NCBI GenBank assembly: GCA_964586775.1
Contig: CAZPJD010000103.1
Span: forward strand, 1 to 40,524
Direction: 5' to 3'
DNA length: 40,524 bases
Source of the DNA: JADLEX01 sp964586775
Lineage (GTDB): Bacteria > Lernaellota > Lernaellaia > JACKCT01
Within the stretch, counting starts at the first letter, position 1. Each line of letters opens with the position of its first letter. The notes under the pieces are model-generated. The model was not told where the DNA came from and searched no databases. It worked only from the letters and a program-made list of their open reading frames with translations. Of the stretch, positions 1 to 7,972 are shown piece by piece. The position numbers and the translations under genes were made by a program.

Positions 1-2
1 TG

Positions 3-176
3 CCCGGCCTAGTGGTATTCGAAGCGAAAATTCCTAAAACCGGAAACTTAAATCAAGTAGGTCAACTATTGATTCAAGAAAATAGTTGGTATTTGAGTCT
101 TTTTGGAAAGATTATACATAAGAAATCTGAATCCGGAATGATTTTTCGATTGAATTGTTACGCGATTTACAGATAG
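3..176 (+). CDS. 3' end of an unrecognised gene, 5' truncated by the window edge
   Basis: An open frame runs from the window edge to a TAG at 174–176 and gives about 57 residues, beginning PGLVVFEAKIPKTGNL and ending LNCYAIYR. It is AT-rich and uses codons unlike every later gene. The sequence alternates hydrophobic and polar residues as a beta-rich domain would. A PilZ-like fold crossed my mind, but no diagnostic motif is visible. It may be the end of a real gene of foreign origin, or an accidental open frame in AT-rich DNA. No function is assigned. Confidence 0.3.
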   Translation, partial: PGLVVFEAKIPKTGNLNQVGQLLIQENSWYLSLFGKIIHKKSESGMIFRLNCYAIYR

Positions 177-397
177 TGAATCTCAATTTTTCGTTGCGCG
201 GATGAGGTGGTTTTGTCGAAATAAATAACGATGGGCATCATTTTGAAGACGTCCCTAATCGCCCCTTGAAAATCTCCAAAACTTATTGAAAACCCTTGAC
301 AATATGATTATCTGTGCTAGTCGTATTCGCTAGGAATCTGGCATATCCACCCCTAAAACCCGGTGAAAGATAACGCCGACAAAGACCACGCCACGCT
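177..397. other. AT-rich intergenic segment with no gene
   Basis: The base composition is clearly more AT-rich than the rest of the window. A TTGACA hexamer lies at 296–301, but only weak -10 candidates follow it (around 318–326), so I do not call a promoter. I see no tRNA-like fold, repeat or plausible reading frame. The composition changes to the high-G+C host pattern at about 360. Confidence 0.5.
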
Positions 398-540
398 CGG
401 ATTACGATCTCTACCGCAGCCACCTCGACCTGATCCTGAACCAGCGGCGAGAGCTGATTCCGCTCGGAAAAGCGACGACTGGTCGCTCTTCGACCAGCAG
501 ATAGGCGGGCTGTACGACGCGGCGCACGACGGGATGCTGG
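398..540 (+). pseudogene. Remnant of an IS5-family transposase N-terminus, frameshifted
   Basis: Two adjacent frames together give a recognisable N-terminus of IS5-type transposases (the DUF772 region). The frame starting at 400 reads DYDLYRSHLDLILNQRRELI followed by PLGKA. The frame through 471–540 reads DWSLFDQQIGGLYDAAHDG. Known family members have a contiguous form of the type 'D-F-R-S-x-L-D-x-I-x-x-x-R-H-E-L … I-D-W-x-x-F-D-x-x-F-x-x-L-Y'. The frame changes around 468–475, where the Ile of the IDW motif is expected. The downstream GRPG–P–R–M–V–G–L segment is absent, so only about 45 codons survive. No terminal inverted repeats were identified. It lies at the boundary between AT-rich DNA and host-like DNA. 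Confidence 0.6.
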
Positions 541-619
541 CCCCCCGTAGTTTCTGGACCCGGGACGTGGTAAAAGCGTCCGTTCGACAAGGGCTTTCTT
601 CGCGGCGCGGGGTGAACGC

Positions 620-2806
620 ATGCGGCTTTTCGTGACGGCGGTCTGGTGCGTCCTGATGGCGGCGGTTGTCGCGGGGTGCGGGTACGGGGACGATGACCCT
701 TCGACAAGCTCAGGGCCTAACGGCGATTCGGCGACGGACGACGACGCCGACGATGACACCGGTGACGACGACGAAGGCGACGACGACACGTTCCCACCGC
801 TGCCCGACGACGACGCCGACGACGATGCCGACGACGACGCCGACGACGACACGACCGACGTGGGCACGTCGGGTTGGTTCGATCCCACCGAGTCGGACGG
901 CTTCTACTCGATGCCCTTCCCGAACGACCTGCGTCTCGAGGCCGACGGCACCATCCGCGTGCTCGACGCGCCCAACCCGCGCGGCTCGCTCTTCGTCGAT
1001 CGCTACCTGGGCGTCGGCGACCGCGACGTGAAGGGTTTCGGCGCGAACTCCGCGGTGCTGATGCGTTTCACGGATTCCATCGACCCGGCGACGCTGCCCG
1101 CGGACGAAGACGAATCGACGGGCACGACGTCCGGCGCGTTCCTCGTCAGCATCGACACCGACGCGCCCGACTACGGCCGCCGCTACCCCGTGCAGTTCAA
1201 GTATAGCGACGACGAAACGGTCTACGCGCCCGAGCACTTTCTCGTCATGCTGCCGCTGCAGGGCGTGCCCGCGGAATACGGCCACCGTTACGCCGCCGTC
1301 CTCACCACGCAGGTCGCCGACGCCGTGGGCGATCCGCTCGTGCCGCCCGCCGCGCTCACCGCCGCGCTCGACGGCACGCACGCCGACGCCGACGTGAACG
1401 ACCTGATGGCGCCGCTGGCCGATTACCTGGCCGCCGAAGGCTACGCCAACGACGAGGTCGCGCTGGCCACGGTCTACACCACGGGCCGGCCCATCGACCG
1501 CATGGTGGCGATGCGCGATCAGGTCTACGACATGACGCTGCCGGCGATCGACACGGGCACGCTGACGCTGAACGACGACACCGACACCTATTGGGGCGTG
1601 ATCGGCGAACTCACCATCCCGATCTATCAGCAGGGGCAGGTGCCCTACATCGTGAACGGCGGAGACATCGCGTTTGGCGTCGATGGCGCGCCGATCGTGC
1701 AGCGCACCGAGGCGACGCGTTTCATGCTCACGATCCCCAAGGGTGCAATGCCCGCGAACGGCTGGCCGCTGCTGGTGTATTCGCACGGATCGGGCGGCAG
1801 CTACCGCTCGTTCGTAAACGACCACACGGCGGAATGGCTCGCGCGCAACGGTATCGCGGCGGTGAGCATCGACGCGCCGCACCACGGCCCGCGCAACCCC
1901 GTCAGCGAGGATTCGAGCTGGGAGTCGTTCTGCTTCTACAACGCGCTCAACCCCACGGCCCTGCGCGACAACGAGTATCAGGCCGCGACGGAGCTGATGG
2001 CGGTGCTGCGCGAGACGCTGGCGCTCGTCGTGCCGGGCGATCTGCTGGTCTCGCCCGATGCCGATTCGGCCGCGGACGATGACGGCGAGCCCGACGCGAT
2101 CTTCGATTCCGAGTGGGTGTTTTTCATGGGGCACTCGCAGGGCAGCACGGTGGGGCCGCTCATCACGGCGACCGATCCGCTGATTCGCTCGGCTTATTTT
2201 TCGGGCGCGGGCGCGAGCTTTTTGTGGAACATCCTCGAAAAAACCAACCCGTTCCCGATCCGCACCGTGCTGCAGATCGCGCTGCACCTGACGGGTCCCG
2301 AGGCGAACGCCGAGCTCGACGAGTTCCACCCGATGCTCAACATCGCGCAGCACTTCGCCGAGAACGCCGACACGATGAGCTTCAATCCGTACTTCCACCA
2401 GCGGCAGGTGCCGGGCACCACGCCCAAAAACGTGATGCAGGCGCTGGGCGTGTCGGACACCTACGTGTGCCTGGAATGCCAAGGGTCCTTCGCGGCGTCG
2501 GCGTCGATGGATCTGATCGCGCCCGAGGAAGACGCCGACGCCTTCACGCGCATGGTGTGGACGGGCGGCGAGATCCTGGCCGACGACGGCGTGACCGGCA
2601 ATCGCCTCGCGTATGACGGCGAGCCCGTGACCTCGGCGATGGTGCAGTATCCGCAGCATCCCGATGGCGGCGACGGCCACTTCGTCACGCGGCAGTATGA
2701 ATCGATGCACCGGCGCGTCGGGTGCTTCTTCCGCACGGAAATCGACAACGGTCTGCCGACGGTGGTGACGAAGATCGAGGACGAGCTCGCGCCCTGCGAG
2801 GAGTGA
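620..2806 (+). CDS. Asp-linker lipoprotein with a C-terminal alpha/beta-hydrolase domain
   Basis: This 728-residue protein starts with a lipoprotein signal: a hydrophobic stretch and a VAGC lipobox with Cys20 as the expected lipidated residue. Residues 38–80 form a linker made mostly of Asp, including (DDDA)3. A beta-rich region follows, roughly 84–370. An alpha/beta-hydrolase region then carries YSHGSG (about 387–392) as the likely oxyanion strand, the nucleophile elbow GHSQG with Ser506, and a GDGHF motif with His687 as the probable catalytic His. It is therefore a surface-anchored serine hydrolase or esterase of unknown substrate. The start at 620 is preferred because it gives the complete signal peptide. 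It is transcribed away from the IS remnant and no clear terminator follows. A dispersed-repeat-like 19-mer lies inside the linker (697–715). Confidence 0.85.
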   Translation: MRLFVTAVWCVLMAAVVAGCGYGDDDPSTSSGPNGDSATDDDADDDTGDDDEGDDDTFPPLPDDDADDDADDDADDDTTDVGTSGWFDPTESDGFYSMPFPNDLRLEADGTIRVLDAPNPRGSLFVDRYLGVGDRDVKGFGANSAVLMRFTDSIDPATLPADEDESTGTTSGAFLVSIDTDAPDYGRRYPVQFKYSDDETVYAPEHFLVMLPLQGVPAEYGHRYAAVLTTQVADAVGDPLVPPAALTAALDGTHADADVNDLMAPLADYLAAEGYANDEVALATVYTTGRPIDRMVAMRDQVYDMTLPAIDTGTLTLNDDTDTYWGVIGELTIPIYQQGQVPYIVNGGDIAFGVDGAPIVQRTEATRFMLTIPKGAMPANGWPLLVYSHGSGGSYRSFVNDHTAEWLARNGIAAVSIDAPHHGPRNPVSEDSSWESFCFYNALNPTALRDNEYQAATELMAVLRETLALVVPGDLLVSPDADSAADDDGEPDAIFDSEWVFFMGHSQGSTVGPLITATDPLIRSAYFSGAGASFLWNILEKTNPFPIRTVLQIALHLTGPEANAELDEFHPMLNIAQHFAENADTMSFNPYFHQRQVPGTTPKNVMQALGVSDTYVCLECQGSFAASASMDLIAPEEDADAFTRMVWTGGEILADDGVTGNRLAYDGEPVTSAMVQYPQHPDGGDGHFVTRQYESMHRRVGCFFRTEIDNGLPTVVTKIEDELAPCEE
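697..715 (+). repeat. Dispersed-repeat-like 19-mer inside the lipoprotein linker
   Basis: The sequence CCCTTCGACAAGCTCAGGG encodes PSTSSG (with neighbours) in the lipoprotein frame and would read PELVEG on the other strand. Peptides of the PSTSSG, LRQAQG and PELVEG type recur in unrelated proteins from environmental genomes, which to my recollection reflects a widely dispersed short repeat. I see only one copy in this window. Outer CCCT/AGGG arms make it weakly palindromic. Confidence 0.5.
806..850 (+). repeat. 12-bp tandem repeat encoding (DDDA)n
   Basis: Units GACGACGACGCC occur at 806–817, 818–829 (one base change) and 830–841, followed by a partial unit to 850. They encode Asp-Asp-Asp-Ala repeats in the lipoprotein linker. 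Such a tract can change length by slippage. Confidence 0.8.
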
Positions 2807-2860
2807 CGCACGTAGAGTCAGCGGGACGAAACCCGTGACGCGGGCGGATCGCGGCCGGCT

Positions 2861-3016
2861 TTACAGCCAGGTGAACGCGGCGGCGGCGGCGGAACCCAGC
2901 GCTACGGCTGCGCCCAGCGCGATCTTCCACCACGCGTGCCGGCGGCCCACCCAAGCGTAGTCGGCGTCCTGCGTGAAATACGCGGCCCAAAGGCGATGTT
3001 CGGATTCGGGACTCAT
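2861..3016 (-). CDS. Small single-helix membrane protein, 51 residues
   Basis: The frame from ATG at 3016 to TAA at 2861–2863 begins MSPESEHRLWAAYFTQD and ends AAAAAFTWL. The N-terminal half is polar and Trp-rich. Residues 31–51 form one hydrophobic segment. It lies 82 bases downstream of the two ABC permeases on the same strand, so it may be the last gene of that unit. There is no strong ribosome binding site and I do not recognise the family. The alternation of a soluble head with one helix favours a real gene. Confidence 0.45.
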   Translation of the reverse strand: MSPESEHRLWAAYFTQDADYAWVGRRHAWWKIALGAAVALGSAAAAAFTWL

Positions 3017-3098
3017 GCCAAACGCTTTATCGAACGATTCGCGCCGCGACTTGAGCCTGTGAGTCGAAAAACCGACACCTTGGTTCGGCTGGGCGCGT

Positions 3099-3926
3099 CT
3101 ATCCCTTGACGCTGCCCGCCAGCATGCCGCCGACGAAGTATTTTCCGAGCGCGATGTAGATGAGCAACGTCGGCAGCGACGCGACGAGCGCGCCGGCCAT
3201 CTGCGTGTTCCATTGGCTGATCATCGAGCCCGACAGGTTTTGCAGGGCGACGGTGACGGGCTGCGTCTCGGGCGAGCTGGTGAGGGTGACGGCGAAGAGG
3301 AACTCGTTCCAGATATTCGTGAACTGCCAGATGGCGACCACGACGAAGCTGGGCAGGCTGATGGGCAAAAAGATGTGGCGGTAGATGCCGAGCAGGCCCG
3401 CACCGTCGATGCGCCCGGCCTCGACCAGTTCGTTGGGAATCGTGGCGTAGTAGTTGCGGAAGATGAGCGTGGTGATCGGGATGCCGTAAACCACGTGTAC
3501 GAGCACGAGCCCCGCGATGTGGTTGTAGAGCCCGACCGCCTGCATGAATTTGACGAGGGGAATCAGGATGCTCTGGTACGGGATGAACATGCCGAAGAGC
3601 ACGATGGTGAAGAGCGTGTTCGAACCGCGAAACTTCCACTTCGACAGGCAATAGCCGTTGATCGATCCGATGAGCGACGAGATCAGCGTGCCGGGGATCG
3701 TGAGTAGCAGGCTGTTGACGAGCCCGCCGCCGAGGCGCGCGAAGGCGGTGACGAAGCCTTCGGTCGAAAGCGCGACGGGCAGCGACCACATCGCGCTGCC
3801 CTGCGCCTCGGCGAGGCTCTTGAGCGCTGTCGAGAGCATCACGTAAACGGGCATCACGAAAAACATCGCGAAGGCCGCGAGCACGGCGTAGATCGCGACG
3901 CGGGCGGGGGACGGCCGCGCGCTCAT
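3099..3926 (-). CDS. Carbohydrate ABC transporter permease, MalG/UgpE type
   Basis: The 275-residue inner-membrane protein has about six hydrophobic segments. It carries the cytoplasmic EAA loop, E-A-x-R-I-D-G-A-G … FLP (EAGRIDGAGLLGIYRHIFLP), which docks with the ATPase. This is the second permease of a CUT1-type sugar importer. The start at 3926 overlaps the stop of the upstream permease as ATGA (3923–3926), so translation is coupled. No solute-binding protein or ATPase gene is adjacent, so those parts must be elsewhere or the unit is incomplete. The substrate cannot be read from sequence. Confidence 0.9.
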   Translation of the reverse strand: MSARPSPARVAIYAVLAAFAMFFVMPVYVMLSTALKSLAEAQGSAMWSLPVALSTEGFVTAFARLGGGLVNSLLLTIPGTLISSLIGSINGYCLSKWKFRGSNTLFTIVLFGMFIPYQSILIPLVKFMQAVGLYNHIAGLVLVHVVYGIPITTLIFRNYYATIPNELVEAGRIDGAGLLGIYRHIFLPISLPSFVVVAIWQFTNIWNEFLFAVTLTSSPETQPVTVALQNLSGSMISQWNTQMAGALVASLPTLLIYIALGKYFVGGMLAGSVKG

Positions 3927-4801
3927 GACACGTCCATCCGTCGGCTGTAGACGAGGTAGGGCACGATCAGCAGCGCGACCATGACGAGCATGACGATGCC
4001 GATGGCCGCGCCGCGCGCGAAGAAGTCGCCGCGGAAGGTGATCTCGAACATGAAGATGCCGGGCATGTCGGTGGCGCGGGCCGGGCCGCCCTGCGTCATC
4101 ACGAAAATCAGGTCGAAGATTTTGAGCGAGATGTGGCCGAGGATGACGATCGCGCCGACCGTGACGGGCAGAAGCTGCGGCAAGAGGATGTGGCGGAAGA
4201 TCTGCGCCTCGTTCGCGCCGTCGATGCGCGCGGCCTCGCGCACGTCGTCGGAGATCCCACGCAGCCCGGCGAGGTATTGCGCCATGGTGAACCCCGCCAT
4301 CTGCCAGATCGCGGCCATGGCCACGCAGAAGAGCGCAAAGCGCGGATCGGTGATCCAGCCCCACGCGGTGGTGTCGAAGCCGAGCAGCCCAAAGAGCGTG
4401 TTGAGCCCCGAGGTGGGGTTGAAGATCCACACCCACACGGTGCCGGTGACGACGAACGAAACCGACATGGGGAACATGAAGAGGTTGCGGAAGAACCCCT
4501 CGCCGCGCAGCCGGCGGTCGAGCAGCGTCGCGAGCAGCAGGCCGAAAAACAGGTTGCCCGCGAGAAAGAGCAGCGTGAAGACGCCCGTGTTGACCAGATC
4601 GGCGCGAAAGCGCGGAAGCGCAAAGAGCGAGGCGTATTGATCGAGGCCGACGAAGTTGTAGGTGGGCGCGAGGCCGCGCCAGTCGGTCATCGAGATGTAC
4701 GCGCTCCAGCCGATGAAGCCATATACGAACACAAGGACGGCGATCGCCGACGGCGCGACGATGAGGGCGGACAGACGACCGGACTGCGCTGGGCGCGACA
4801 T
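3923..4801 (-). CDS. Carbohydrate ABC transporter permease, MalF/UgpA type
   Basis: This 292-residue, six-helix permease is the first membrane subunit of a CUT1-type importer. The EAA loop reads EAARIDGANEAQIFRHILLP. The N-terminal motif around SAYISMTDWRG and the FVGLDQY segment are typical of the family. I prefer ATG 4801 because it removes a non-hydrophobic extension. A GTG at 4837 in the same frame is the alternative, and neither has a strong ribosome binding site. The gene is divergent from rsgA. Confidence 0.88.
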   Translation of the reverse strand: MSRPAQSGRLSALIVAPSAIAVLVFVYGFIGWSAYISMTDWRGLAPTYNFVGLDQYASLFALPRFRADLVNTGVFTLLFLAGNLFFGLLLATLLDRRLRGEGFFRNLFMFPMSVSFVVTGTVWVWIFNPTSGLNTLFGLLGFDTTAWGWITDPRFALFCVAMAAIWQMAGFTMAQYLAGLRGISDDVREAARIDGANEAQIFRHILLPQLLPVTVGAIVILGHISLKIFDLIFVMTQGGPARATDMPGIFMFEITFRGDFFARGAAIGIVMLVMVALLIVPYLVYSRRMDVS

Positions 4802-5148
4802 GACGACACCGGGAAATGCGCGATGGCGCACGCCCACTCTAGAAAAACGCGCGCGCCGCGTCGAGCCGCGCGCACGGCTTTACTTGAGGCGCGAGTGCGC
4901 GTATGAAAAGCGCGAAGTCCAAACCGGAATTGCGAGGACTTGATGACGAGCACCCGAATCCATGCGGACCTTGCGTGAGGGGTTGCGTCGCGTGACGCGC
5001 GCCGCGAGCGGCGACGTCGCGCCCTGATCGTTCCCTTCAAACAGGTCAAACCCCGCGCCGCCGCGCGCTAATTGCGCGGCCCGGCGCGAGTGCGTGCGCA
5101 AGTGACGGCACAAGTGTGGCCCCTTGACGCACCGCATGGAGGATCGCC
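4802..5148. other. Divergent intergenic region between the permeases and rsgA
   Basis: No gene is supported here; the open frames present have no initiation signals or recognisable protein features. A strong GC-rich inverted repeat spans 5054–5088: arms CGCGCCGCCGCGC and GCGCGG-CC-CGGCGCG around a GCTAATT loop, with a 2-base bulge. It has no T-tract on either side, so it is not a standard terminator. No convincing promoter hexamers were found for either gene. Confidence 0.45.
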
Positions 5149-6237
5149 GTGTTCTCACCCGCCATGTTGTCCAAGCCCGCCGAATTGGGTTGGGACGAGT
5201 ATTTCGAGAATCAGTGGAAGCCGGAAAGCGCCGACGAAATCCCCGCGCGGATCGCCGCCGAGTTTCGCGGCGAATACGTCGTCTGGTCCGCGCATGGCGA
5301 GGGCGTCGCGCGCATCTCGGGACGCCTCCGCCACGAATCGGGCGACGAATCCGCCGTCGCCGTGGGCGACTGGGTCGCGCTCGACGCGCCGCCCGACCGC
5401 GACCGGATCGGCCTGATCGACCGCGTTCTGCCGCGCCGGACGGTGCTGTCGCGCGGCGCGGCCGGGCGCGAGACGCGCGAGCAGATCATCGCGGCCAATG
5501 TCGACCGCGTCTTCGTCGTCTGCGGTCTCGACGGTGATTTCAACGTCCACCGCATCCAGCGATACCTGGCGCTCGTGTACGCGGGCGGAGCGCTTCCCAT
5601 AATCGTGTTGACCAAGATGGACGTGTGCGACGACGTGGCCGCGCGTGTCGCGCAAGTCGAAGCGGAATGCCCCGGCGCGACGGTGCGAGCGATCAGTGCG
5701 CTGCGCGCCGTCGGGCTCGACGAAATGCGCGCCGAGATCGGGCCGGGCCAAACGATCGCGCTCGTCGGGTCGTCCGGCGCGGGGAAGTCCACGCTCGTCA
5801 ACGCACTCGTCGGCGACGTGGTCATGGCGACGGGCGAGGTGCGCGAGCACGACCAGCGCGGCAAGCACACCACCACGCACCGGCAGATGATCGTGCTGCC
5901 GGGCGGCGGATTGCTGATCGACACGCCGGGGCTGCGCGAGCTTCAACTCACGGGCGACGACGGTCTGGACGCGGCGTTTGCGGACATCGCCGAAATCGCC
6001 GCCGGGTGCCGCTTCGCCGACTGTCGCCACGAGAGCGAGCCCGGTTGCGCGGTGCGCGCCGCGATCGAGTCGGGCGAACTGGGCGCGGATCGCTTCGAGC
6101 ACTATGCGCAGCTCGAACGCGAGGCGAAGGCGTTCGAGCTGCGGCACGACGCGCGTGCCCTGCGTCGGGCGGAACGCGCTTTTGGCAAAATGACGCGCGA
6201 GGGCGACGCGGCGCGGCGCTTCAAGCGCGGCCAATAG
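5149..6237 (+). CDS. rsgA: Ribosome small-subunit-dependent GTPase A (RsgA/YjeQ)
   Basis: RsgA is a circularly permuted GTPase that acts in late 30S ribosome maturation. The 362-residue product has an N-terminal OB-like region. The G4 motif TKMD (155–158) comes before the P-loop GSSGAGKST (207–215) and the G3 motif DTPG (258–261), which is the diagnostic permuted order. A zinc knuckle follows with Cys287, Cys292, His294 and Cys300, then a basic C-terminus. The GTG start at 5149 is supported by GGAGGA at 5138–5143, five bases upstream. It stands alone between the permeases and a glycosyltransferase. Confidence 0.95.
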   Translation: MFSPAMLSKPAELGWDEYFENQWKPESADEIPARIAAEFRGEYVVWSAHGEGVARISGRLRHESGDESAVAVGDWVALDAPPDRDRIGLIDRVLPRRTVLSRGAAGRETREQIIAANVDRVFVVCGLDGDFNVHRIQRYLALVYAGGALPIIVLTKMDVCDDVAARVAQVEAECPGATVRAISALRAVGLDEMRAEIGPGQTIALVGSSGAGKSTLVNALVGDVVMATGEVREHDQRGKHTTTHRQMIVLPGGGLLIDTPGLRELQLTGDDGLDAAFADIAEIAAGCRFADCRHESEPGCAVRAAIESGELGADRFEHYAQLEREAKAFELRHDARALRRAERAFGKMTREGDAARRFKRGQ

Positions 6238-6291
6238 CCCGGCGCGCGGCTCGCGCCTTGCGCGGCGAATCGGGATTGCGTTAATGGCTGC

Positions 6292-7875
6292 GTGACTGAT
6301 GTTCAATCCCACACTGCGGGGGTGCCCCTGACCGACGCCCGACATTCGTTCGACCGCGTGTTCGACGCATTGCTCGTCGCGACCGGCTTCGTGCTGTGGT
6401 CGGCGAACGTGCTCGCCATGTGGCCGTTCACCGTGGACGACGCGTTCATCACGTTTCGCCACGCGCGGAATTTCGCCGAGACGGGGCTCTCCACGTTCAA
6501 CGTCGCCGGGCCACCCGCCGAGGGCGCGACCTCGTTTCTGTGGACGTGCGTCGTCGCGCTCGCGCATCTGGCGAATGACGACGTCACCGTGGCCGCGAAA
6601 ACGATCGGCGTCGCGCTCATGGCGCTCGCGTTCGTCGCGGTGCTACGTCTCGCGCGACGGTTTGCGGGAGCGGAGCGGCGCGATCTGGGCCGACGCGGCG
6701 GCGCGCTGGCCGTGCTGATGCTCGGCGCATGGCCGGCGATTTCGGTGTACGCGGTGTCGGGGATGGAGACGTCGCTCGGCGCGCTGCTCGCGCTGGTGTT
6801 CGTCGAGCGGTTGCTGGCGGCGAGCGACGAGCCGACGCGGCGCCGCTGGGGCGAGACGGCTGTGGTTGCGTTCGCGCTGGGTCTTGCGCGGCCCGAGCAG
6901 AATCTGTTTGTCGCCCTCGCGCTGGGCGTCGTCTTCGCGACGCGCCCCGATGCGCGCCGCCCGATGATGATCGCGACGGCGATCGGGTGCGTGGCGCCGG
7001 GCGTCGCGTATCTCGCGTGGCGCGCGCACGCCTACGGCGTCGTCATGCCGCTGCCCTTCCACATCAAATTCGCGGCGGACACCGGGCGTTGGCCGGGGTG
7101 GGGGATGGTGAGTTCGTTCGCGCTCGAAATCCTCGGCCCGCTGTCGATTCCGATCGTCGTGGTTGCTGTCGCGCTCGGTCGTCGTGCTTTGCCTGTGCTG
7201 CCCGGCGCGCTCGCGATCCTGATCTTCTTTTCCGCCACGAAGCCGATGATGGATTTTTCGTGGCGATTCCTCGCCCCGGTCGCCGTGCTGCTTTTCGTTG
7301 TGGCGGGGTGCGGTCTCGCGGCACTCACGGAATTGGTTTTCGCCCGCCAAACCCACGTTGCGCGCGCGATGATCGTCGCCGGCCTCGCCGCAGCCGTCGC
7401 GTTCCAGCACGCGGGCGCGCGAGCGATGGAGATCGAGCACTACAACTCTTACGCGATCGGGCTGCGTCAGGCGCATATCCCGCTGGGGCGATTTCTCGCC
7501 GAGCACTCCGCGCCGCGCGCTCCGGGTGAGCGCCTGCTCGTCATCAGCGACGCGGGCTCGACGCCGTACTACTCCGGTTGGCGGACGATCGACACCTTCG
7601 GGCTCAACGAACCGCGCATTGCCATCGACCACGATCGCGGCGCGGGCTGGATCGTCGATGCGAACCCCGACGTGATCGTGGTCATCTCGCGTTCGCCCAC
7701 GACATTTCGCGCGCGCCTCGATTTCGAGGAGACGATCTGGCGCGAAGCCACGGCGCGCGGTTACGTTCACGCGAAGTCGATTCAATTCGATACGCAGTAC
7801 TACCTGTGGATCATGACGCCGCCCGGCGGCGATCTCGAAACGCCGTTACGCGAGTGGTCGCCGCGCGCGGGATAG
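6292..7875 (+). CDS. GT-C-type membrane glycosyltransferase, first paralogue
   Basis: The 527-residue polytopic protein has about ten or more hydrophobic segments. After the first helix comes an extracytoplasmic loop with the acidic pair Asp49–Asp50 in VDDAFITFRHARN, then EGATSFLW (77–84). This resembles polyprenyl-phosphate-dependent GT-C enzymes, including the AftB-like group. A late soluble segment contains ISDAGSTPYYSGWRTIDTFG, also seen in that group. It probably transfers a sugar from a lipid carrier on the outer face of the inner membrane; donor and acceptor are unknown. Initiation is uncertain: GTG 6292 lacks a clear ribosome binding site, and GTG 6322 is an alternative. A paralogue lies at 12501–14009. 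Confidence 0.8.
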   Translation: MTDVQSHTAGVPLTDARHSFDRVFDALLVATGFVLWSANVLAMWPFTVDDAFITFRHARNFAETGLSTFNVAGPPAEGATSFLWTCVVALAHLANDDVTVAAKTIGVALMALAFVAVLRLARRFAGAERRDLGRRGGALAVLMLGAWPAISVYAVSGMETSLGALLALVFVERLLAASDEPTRRRWGETAVVAFALGLARPEQNLFVALALGVVFATRPDARRPMMIATAIGCVAPGVAYLAWRAHAYGVVMPLPFHIKFAADTGRWPGWGMVSSFALEILGPLSIPIVVVAVALGRRALPVLPGALAILIFFSATKPMMDFSWRFLAPVAVLLFVVAGCGLAALTELVFARQTHVARAMIVAGLAAAVAFQHAGARAMEIEHYNSYAIGLRQAHIPLGRFLAEHSAPRAPGERLLVISDAGSTPYYSGWRTIDTFGLNEPRIAIDHDRGAGWIVDANPDVIVVISRSPTTFRARLDFEETIWREATARGYVHAKSIQFDTQYYLWIMTPPGGDLETPLREWSPRAG

Positions 7876-7897
7876 TCGCCGCGAGCGACCGCGTTTG

Positions 7898-7906
7898 TGT
7901 TATGAT
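7898..7906 (+). promoter_or_regulatory. Extended -10 promoter for the second lipoprotein hydrolase
   Basis: TGTTATGAT combines an extended TG with the -10 hexamer TATGAT at 7901–7906. No good -35 is present, as is usual for extended -10 promoters. Transcription would begin near 7913, about 60 bases before the chosen ATG at 7973. Confidence 0.45.
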
Positions 7907-7972
7907 GCCGCACGTCGATCGACCCCTTCGCCGATCGCGCGTTTGAAATGCGATTTTCCGGGAGTGCGCGAA

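Noticed and set aside
296..326. Promoter with TTGACA before the first lipoprotein gene
   Set aside because: The -35 is perfect but no acceptable -10 follows at 16–18 bases, and the gene starts about 290 bases further on.
283..888. Ser-rich 201-residue minus-strand frame
   Set aside because: Its Ser runs are the complement of the Asp codons of the lipoprotein linker.
710..2710. Long antisense open frame of 666 residues opposite the first lipoprotein
   Set aside because: It is Arg/His/Val-rich shadow coding of a high-G+C gene, with no domain, signal or ribosome binding site.
4880..5158. Possible small minus-strand gene before rsgA
   Set aside because: Arg-rich composition, no ribosome binding site and overlap with the rsgA start.
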